Below are positions 6,343 through 9,015 of a stretch of DNA of 9,015 nucleotides, piece after piece. The stretch covers positions 1 to 9,015 of the forward strand of contig JAIFMH010000162.1 of the NCBI GenBank assembly GCA_020048595.1, written 5' to 3'. Source of the stretch: Bacteroidota bacterium. Its GTDB lineage: Bacteria; Bacteroidota; Bacteroidia; Bacteroidales; UBA4417. The translations under genes and the position numbers were made by a program. Position 1 is the first letter of the stretch, and the number at the start of each line of letters is the position of its first letter. The notes beneath the pieces are model-generated. The model had not been told where the DNA came from and did not search any database. It saw only the letters and a list, made by a program, of their open reading frames with translations.

Positions 6343-6535
6343 CTAAAATTCTAATTATTTTGGAAATGAGATGGGCAATAGCATTGATTCCGGCACTAAT
6401 TATTAAGCAAATTGTAAAATAAAATATTTTATTTTCGGCATCTCAAACTTCGTGCCATAAATATAAATATTCTGTCATCGTGTCTGAATCCGTTGAATAA
6501 GAGGCAAAATAGATATTAACCGACAGGTTGTTAAC
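6343..6535. other. Gene-free spacer with palindromes
   Basis: No ORF with a plausible start is visible on either strand. The spacer contains a 20-bp perfect palindrome (6416-6435: AAAATAAAAT followed by its complement), an enclosing inverted pair TGAGATG/CATCTCA (6367-6373, 6439-6445), and a small inverted repeat TTAAC/GTTAA (6516-6520, 6530-6534). The first two together could fold as one long interrupted stem. Their role is unknown. Confidence 0.5.
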
Positions 6536-6607
6536 AAAAAAAACAAAAAAAAGTTGGTATTAAAAACAAAAAACGTGTTTGATGTGATTAATATTTGTAT
6601 AATTTTG
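6536..6607 (+). promoter_or_regulatory. Promoter with upstream A-tracts for the small lipoprotein gene
   Basis: TTTG (6578-6581), an 18-nt spacer and TAATTTTG (6600-6607, matching TAnnTTTG) give both halves of the Bacteroidota consensus. The transcript start would be near 6613. Upstream lie A-tracts of 8, 8, 5 and 6 bases (6536-6543, 6545-6552, 6562-6566, 6568-6573), roughly one helical turn apart in places, as in UP elements or bent DNA. TTTGATG (6578-6584) and CATCAAA (6608-6614) are a perfect inverted pair that brackets the promoter and could be an operator. Confidence 0.7.
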
Positions 6608-6638
6608 CATCAAATTAACCTCCTAAAACAAACAACAC

Positions 6639-6803
6639 ATGAAAAAATTGTTATTCGTACTTGCAGTTGCAGGTCTTACATCATTCGCAGCTTGCAAATC
6701 AGGCGAAACTAAAGTTGAAGCTACTGCTGATACCACTGCTCCAGTTGAAGCTGCTGTTGTTGATACAGCTGCAGTTGTTGCTGATACCACAGTTGCTCAA
6801 TAA
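6639..6803 (+). CDS. Small alanine/valine/threonine-rich lipoprotein (54 aa)
   Basis: A short gene with a classical lipoprotein start: MKKLLFVLAVAGLTSFAAC has a basic tip, a hydrophobic core and Cys19 in a lipobox-like FAAC (phenylalanine rather than leucine at -3). The mature part of about 36 residues is low-complexity and anionic, with VEA, ADTT and VVDTAAVVADTT repeats and no aromatic residue. It resembles the many tiny lipoproteins of unknown function in Bacteroidota, which are often abundant. It has its own promoter with A-tracts, an A- and C-rich leader without Shine-Dalgarno just before the ATG, and a strong terminator 37 bp after the stop, so it is a single-gene unit. Synonymous sites favour GCT and GTT, consistent with high expression. 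The function is not known. Confidence 0.85.
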   Translation: MKKLLFVLAVAGLTSFAACKSGETKVEATADTTAPVEAAVVDTAAVVADTTVAQ

Positions 6804-6809
6804 TTTTTT

Positions 6810-6825
6810 ACCAGCCTGAGCTGGT
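6810..6825 (+). other. Small hairpin after the lipoprotein gene
   Basis: ACCAGC and GCTGGT pair across a CTGA loop, 7 bp after the stop codon. There is no T-run directly after it. It could protect the 3' end of the transcript or act together with the terminator 15 bp further on. Confidence 0.5.
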
Positions 6826-6839
6826 TAATTTGTTATTTG

Positions 6840-6869
6840 AAAAAGGAAGTCTGATGGCTTCCTTTTTTT
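6840..6869 (+). terminator. Intrinsic terminator of the lipoprotein gene
   Basis: AAAAAGGAAGTC pairs with GGCTTCCTTTTT across a TGAT loop (one G-U pair), and the right side runs into seven T (6863-6869). The A-rich left arm means it may also work on the opposite strand. Confidence 0.9.
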
Positions 6870-7050
6870 ATTGCATATTTTTATCTGAGTGTTCGCCGGT
6901 TTGTACTTTGTATGTTTAAAGTGTAACAGGTTTCTCTGAATAAAATATAATTCTCACAACTTCTGTTTTTCAATACTCATCCATAGTGTCAACTTTTAAA
7001 AACGCTTTTTTAAAAAGTGTTATAATAGTGAAAAGAATTAAATTATAAAA
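6870..7050. other. Gene-free spacer upstream of citDE
   Basis: No ORF or recognisable RNA. One A+T hairpin is visible: TTTTAAAAA (6994-7002) pairs with TTTTTAAAA (7007-7015) over a 4-nt loop, extended by AACTTTT/AAAAGTGTT-like flanks. It lies 36 bp upstream of the -33 box of the citDE promoter, so it may be a regulator site for citrate lyase. Confidence 0.4.
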
Positions 7051-7081
7051 TTTGCTAATTTCATATGCCAATGTAACTTTG
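7051..7081 (+). promoter_or_regulatory. Promoter of citDE
   Basis: TTTG (7051-7054), a 19-nt spacer and TAACTTTG (7074-7081) match both halves of the Bacteroidota consensus TTTG/TAnnTTTG at the right distance. The predicted start is near 7088, leaving a leader of about 58 nt before the ATG at 7146. Confidence 0.7.
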
Positions 7082-7145
7082 TTGCATAATTGAGGAATAA
7101 ATAAAATAACTCAAATTCTTCATAGTACTTTTAAATAATACGGGT

Positions 7146-8372
7146 ATGGAGTTTTTAACTGATAAATTAGCCCTTATTGGCAACAGAGGAAAAGGAATAC
7201 GCTCCGATTGTCACATAACACTGGAGTTAACAGAAAGCGGCGGTATACAACTGGAACTCACCAGTAAGGTAGAGTCCATGTACGGCGATGACATTCGGAG
7301 ACTTATCTCAGACATTCTTGCGTTTTACACCATCAGCCATGCCAGGATACTGGTTGAGGACTTTGGTGCCATAACACCCGTAATATCAGCTCGTATGGAA
7401 GCTTCAATCAGGAAGTTATTAAATACAGATAAGGAATATTTGCTTCCTGTTTTGAGTGAAAATTTATATCAGACTGAGCGCGACAGAAATCGTTTTTCGA
7501 GACTTTACCTGCCTGGCAACACGCCAAGTCTTATGATTAATGCCGGTATTCACAAACCGGATGGTATTATCCTCGATCTTGAAGATGCTGTTGCTCCGAA
7601 TAAAAAATATGAAGCTCGTTTTGTTGTGCGCAATGCACTGCGCAACATTGATTTCTACGGTGCTGAGCGAATGGTTCGTATTAACCAGGTTCCTTCCGGG
7701 CTCGATGATCTGGAATTTCTGGTTCCTCATAATGTAAACCTGATTTTAGTGCCCAAATGCGAAAGTGCTGACCAGATCAGGCAGGTGAACGAAAAAATAA
7801 GTCAGTTAAAAAGTCAATACAATGTAACCGACAGCATCTGGCTTATGCCCATTGTTGAAAGTGCACTGGGTGTATTGAAAGCGCTGGAAATTGCCCAGAG
7901 TGAAAATGTGGTTGCCATTGCCATAGGTCTTGAAGATTATACCGCTGATCTGGGTACACGCCGCACACAGGAAGGAACCGAATCGTTTTTTGCCCGCAGC
8001 ATGGTTGTAAATGCATGCAAAGCAGCCGGGATTCAAGCTATTGATTCGGTATTTAGTGATATTGCTGATATGGAAGCACTAAAAGATAATGTTATCCGTT
8101 CAAAAGCTTTGGGCTTTGATGGTATGGGTTGCATTCATCCACGGCAAATCAGGGTCATTCACGAAAATTACGCTCCTGATGCTCCTGAAATAGAGAAAGC
8201 AAAGAAGATTGTTAACGCATTTATTGAAGCAACTGCCAAAGGGCTCGGGGTCGTGTCATTAGGCACAAAAATGATTGACCCTCCTGTAGTTAAACGTGCT
8301 CAGAAACTTATTGATCTGGCGATTACGTTGGGTAAGCTTTCGCCTGATTGGCATGAGGAGTTTTTGAATTAG
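7146..8372 (+). CDS. citE: Citrate lyase fusion: acyl carrier protein (CitD-like) plus beta subunit (CitE)
   Basis: Citrate lyase cleaves citrate to acetate and oxaloacetate. Normally the gamma acyl carrier CitD (about 98 aa) and the beta lyase CitE (about 290-300 aa) are separate. Here both lie in one 408-residue chain. Residues 1-95 look like CitD: GKGIRSDCHITLEL around Ser20, then LTSKVESMYGDDIRRLI, VEDFGAI and ISARMEASIRK. A short linker leads to CitE from about 115: RLYLPGNTPSLM (119-130), DGIILDLEDAV (139-149), MVRIN (176-180), LVPKCES (201-207), LMPIVESALG (233-242), GLEDYTADLG (261-270) and GFDGMGCIHPRQI (323-335). The prosthetic-group serine in known CitD stands two residues before the Asp, whereas Ser20 here is directly before it, so the attachment site needs care. 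The next gene on the strand is citF. The ATG at 7146 fits the promoter. Confidence 0.9.
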   Translation: MEFLTDKLALIGNRGKGIRSDCHITLELTESGGIQLELTSKVESMYGDDIRRLISDILAFYTISHARILVEDFGAITPVISARMEASIRKLLNTDKEYLLPVLSENLYQTERDRNRFSRLYLPGNTPSLMINAGIHKPDGIILDLEDAVAPNKKYEARFVVRNALRNIDFYGAERMVRINQVPSGLDDLEFLVPHNVNLILVPKCESADQIRQVNEKISQLKSQYNVTDSIWLMPIVESALGVLKALEIAQSENVVAIAIGLEDYTADLGTRRTQEGTESFFARSMVVNACKAAGIQAIDSVFSDIADMEALKDNVIRSKALGFDGMGCIHPRQIRVIHENYAPDAPEIEKAKKIVNAFIEATAKGLGVVSLGTKMIDPPVVKRAQKLIDLAITLGKLSPDWHEEFLN

Positions 8373-8499
8373 TAGCCGGAAGTAGAAAATAGAAAATGGT
8401 AAATAGTAAATGGTAGATGGCAAACCTGCCAGCGTCTGAAAGACCTGTAAGCGTTTAGGGGCGGGAAACAGAAAAAAGAAAATGGAAAATAGGCGGAAG
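8373..8499 (+). repeat. Heptamer-phased repeat tract directly after citDE
   Basis: This starts at the base after the citDE stop. In 7-nt register it reads TAGCCGG, AAGTAGA, AAATAGA, AAATGGT, AAATAGT, AAATGGT, AGATGGC (8373-8421). After a stretch with the direct repeat ACCTG(CC/TA)AGCGT (8424-8435, 8443-8454), a second periodic block GAAACAG, AAAAAAG, AAAATGG, AAAATAG, GCGGAAG follows (8465-8499). The AGCCGGAAG at 8374-8382 is matched by its exact inverse CTTCCGGCT at 8596-8604 near the end of the spacer. No gene is visible here. Confidence 0.8.
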
Positions 8500-8544
8500 A
8501 ATCAGCTTCATATCAGTTTAAATCAAAAACAGAATTTTAATTGA

Positions 8545-8573
8545 TAAATGCAGAAAAAGTCTTTTGGCATTTA
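8545..8573. other. Inverted repeat between citDE and citF
   Basis: TAAATGC (8545-8551) and GCATTTA (8567-8573) are perfect inverted arms around 15 nt that include AAAAAG and CTTTT. There is no T-run after it on either strand, so it is not a simple terminator. It could be an operator or part of the fold of the intergenic RNA. Confidence 0.4.
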
Positions 8574-8593
8574 CTTAAAAATTAAAGAAAACA

Positions 8594-8621
8594 GTCTTCC
8601 GGCTTCGGACTTCCGACTTCA
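8594..8621 (-). repeat. Heptamer-phased repeat block upstream of citF (inverted arm)
   Basis: Four units in exact 7-nt register: GTCTTCC, GGCTTCG, GACTTCC, GACTTCA. On the minus strand these are GGAAGTC-type units, and GGAAGTA also begins the tract after citDE, so the two ends of the 311-bp spacer carry the same motif in opposite orientation. The remaining 62 bp to the citF ATG contain ACATTTTG (8651-8658), a poor match to TAnnTTTG, so a separate citF promoter is not convincing. Confidence 0.75.
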
Positions 8622-8683
8622 AGCCTGCAAAAGCAGAATTATATTATAGCACATTTTGTCTCTTTTAATTGAACCGAAAAGAT

Positions 8684-9015
8684 ATGTCAAAATACGATAA
8701 ACTTACAACAAATGCTGTGGGACGTATTGTTCCGCAAATAGTTAACGGTAAAGATGCCATCCCATTTATGGGCGTTGGCAGCTACAAACCGACTGGCCGT
8801 AAATATGCGCCACCGATTGCCAGTTGTGCCGATTATCCTGAAGATGGCAATAAAATTGTTCCATCGCTTAGAGATGCTTTGGTAGCTGCAGGAATCAAAG
8901 ATGGAATGACCATTTCGACCCACCATCATTTTCGGAACGGTGATTTGGTTGGAAACCAGATTTTCGACGCCGCCGCTGAACTCGGAATCAGGAATCTTAC
9001 CTGGATGCCTTCGGC
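8684..9015 (+). CDS. citF: Citrate lyase alpha subunit CitF, N-terminal part (3' end outside window)
   Basis: The alpha subunit is the citrate:acetyl-ACP transferase of citrate lyase: it exchanges the acetyl group on the acyl carrier for citrate, which the beta subunit then cleaves. The first 110 codons are visible of a protein that is about 510 residues in E. coli. The N-terminus reads MSKYDKLTTNAVGRIVPQIV, followed by PTGRKYAPPI and the very characteristic block KDGMTISTHHHFRNGD (residues 72-87). It then continues with AAELGIRNLTWMPS into the window edge without a stop. The ATG at 8684 has no clear Shine-Dalgarno. It follows citDE on the same strand but after an unusually long 311-bp repeat-filled spacer, so read-through from the citDE promoter is plausible but not shown. 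Other cit genes (citC, citX, citG) are not visible. Confidence 0.93.
   Translation, partial: MSKYDKLTTNAVGRIVPQIVNGKDAIPFMGVGSYKPTGRKYAPPIASCADYPEDGNKIVPSLRDALVAAGIKDGMTISTHHHFRNGDLVGNQIFDAAAELGIRNLTWMPS

Noticed and set aside
6618..6624. ACCTCCT as ribosome binding site of the lipoprotein gene
   Set aside because: It has the sense of the 16S anti-Shine-Dalgarno rather than its complement, and it is 14 nt from the ATG.
8373..8499. CRISPR-like array
   Set aside because: The units are only 7 nt, contiguous and degenerate, with no spacers and no cas genes nearby.
8651..8658. ACATTTTG as -7 box of a citF promoter
   Set aside because: It lacks the leading TA and no TTTG stands at the -33 distance.
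8687..8929. Minus-strand ORF of 80 codons near the right edge
   Set aside because: It is antisense to citF, whose KDGMTISTHHHFRNGD block is unmistakable.

Overview
The window looks like a chromosomal segment of a Bacteroidota bacterium, probably Bacteroidales or Marinilabiliales-like. The evidence is A+T-rich DNA, weak or absent Shine-Dalgarno sequences, several promoters of the Bacteroidota type (TTTG, about 19 nt, TAnnTTTG), and proteins of familiar Bacteroidota families. The assignment is an inference from signals and protein text, not from a marker gene.

Layout from left to right. Positions 1-1182 (+) hold the end of a carotenoid cluster: the C-terminal part of beta-carotene hydroxylase (crtZ), then a fused CrtYc/CrtYd-type lycopene cyclase. 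Together they point to zeaxanthin-type carotenoids. The cyclase gene ends tail to tail with, and overlaps by 4 bp, a minus-strand YbdG/MscM-type mechanosensitive channel gene (1179-2465). Next come a 289-bp intergenic stretch with an inverted-repeat element, a minus-strand SUI1/YciH-type translation factor (2755-3096), and a minus-strand pair with a 3-bp gap: an LTA-synthase-like phosphoglycerol/phosphoethanolamine transferase (4109-6061) followed by a diacylglycerol-kinase-family lipid kinase (3215-4105). The pair makes biochemical sense. The first enzyme would release diacylglycerol when it transfers a phospholipid headgroup, and the second would recycle it to phosphatidic acid.

Positions 6062-6638 are intergenic. 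They contain the promoter of the lipid pair, a minus-strand intrinsic terminator with no intact gene upstream of it, a possible gene remnant, a 20-bp palindrome, and a strong-looking promoter with A-tracts. That promoter drives a 54-residue lipoprotein gene (6639-6803), which is closed by a clear terminator. Positions 7146-9015 (+) carry citrate lyase genes: a fusion of acyl carrier protein and beta subunit (CitD-CitE), then the first 110 codons of the alpha subunit (citF), cut by the window edge.

The most unusual signal is not a gene. Three intergenic spacers, directly after crtZ, the lipid kinase and citDE, are built of degenerate 7-nt periodic repeats, up to 13 units in register. They begin 0-2 nt after the stop codon of the preceding gene, and several have inverted arms. 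A fourth spacer has a related inverted structure with a 9-nt period. I see no CRISPR array, tRNA, rRNA, transposase or phage gene.
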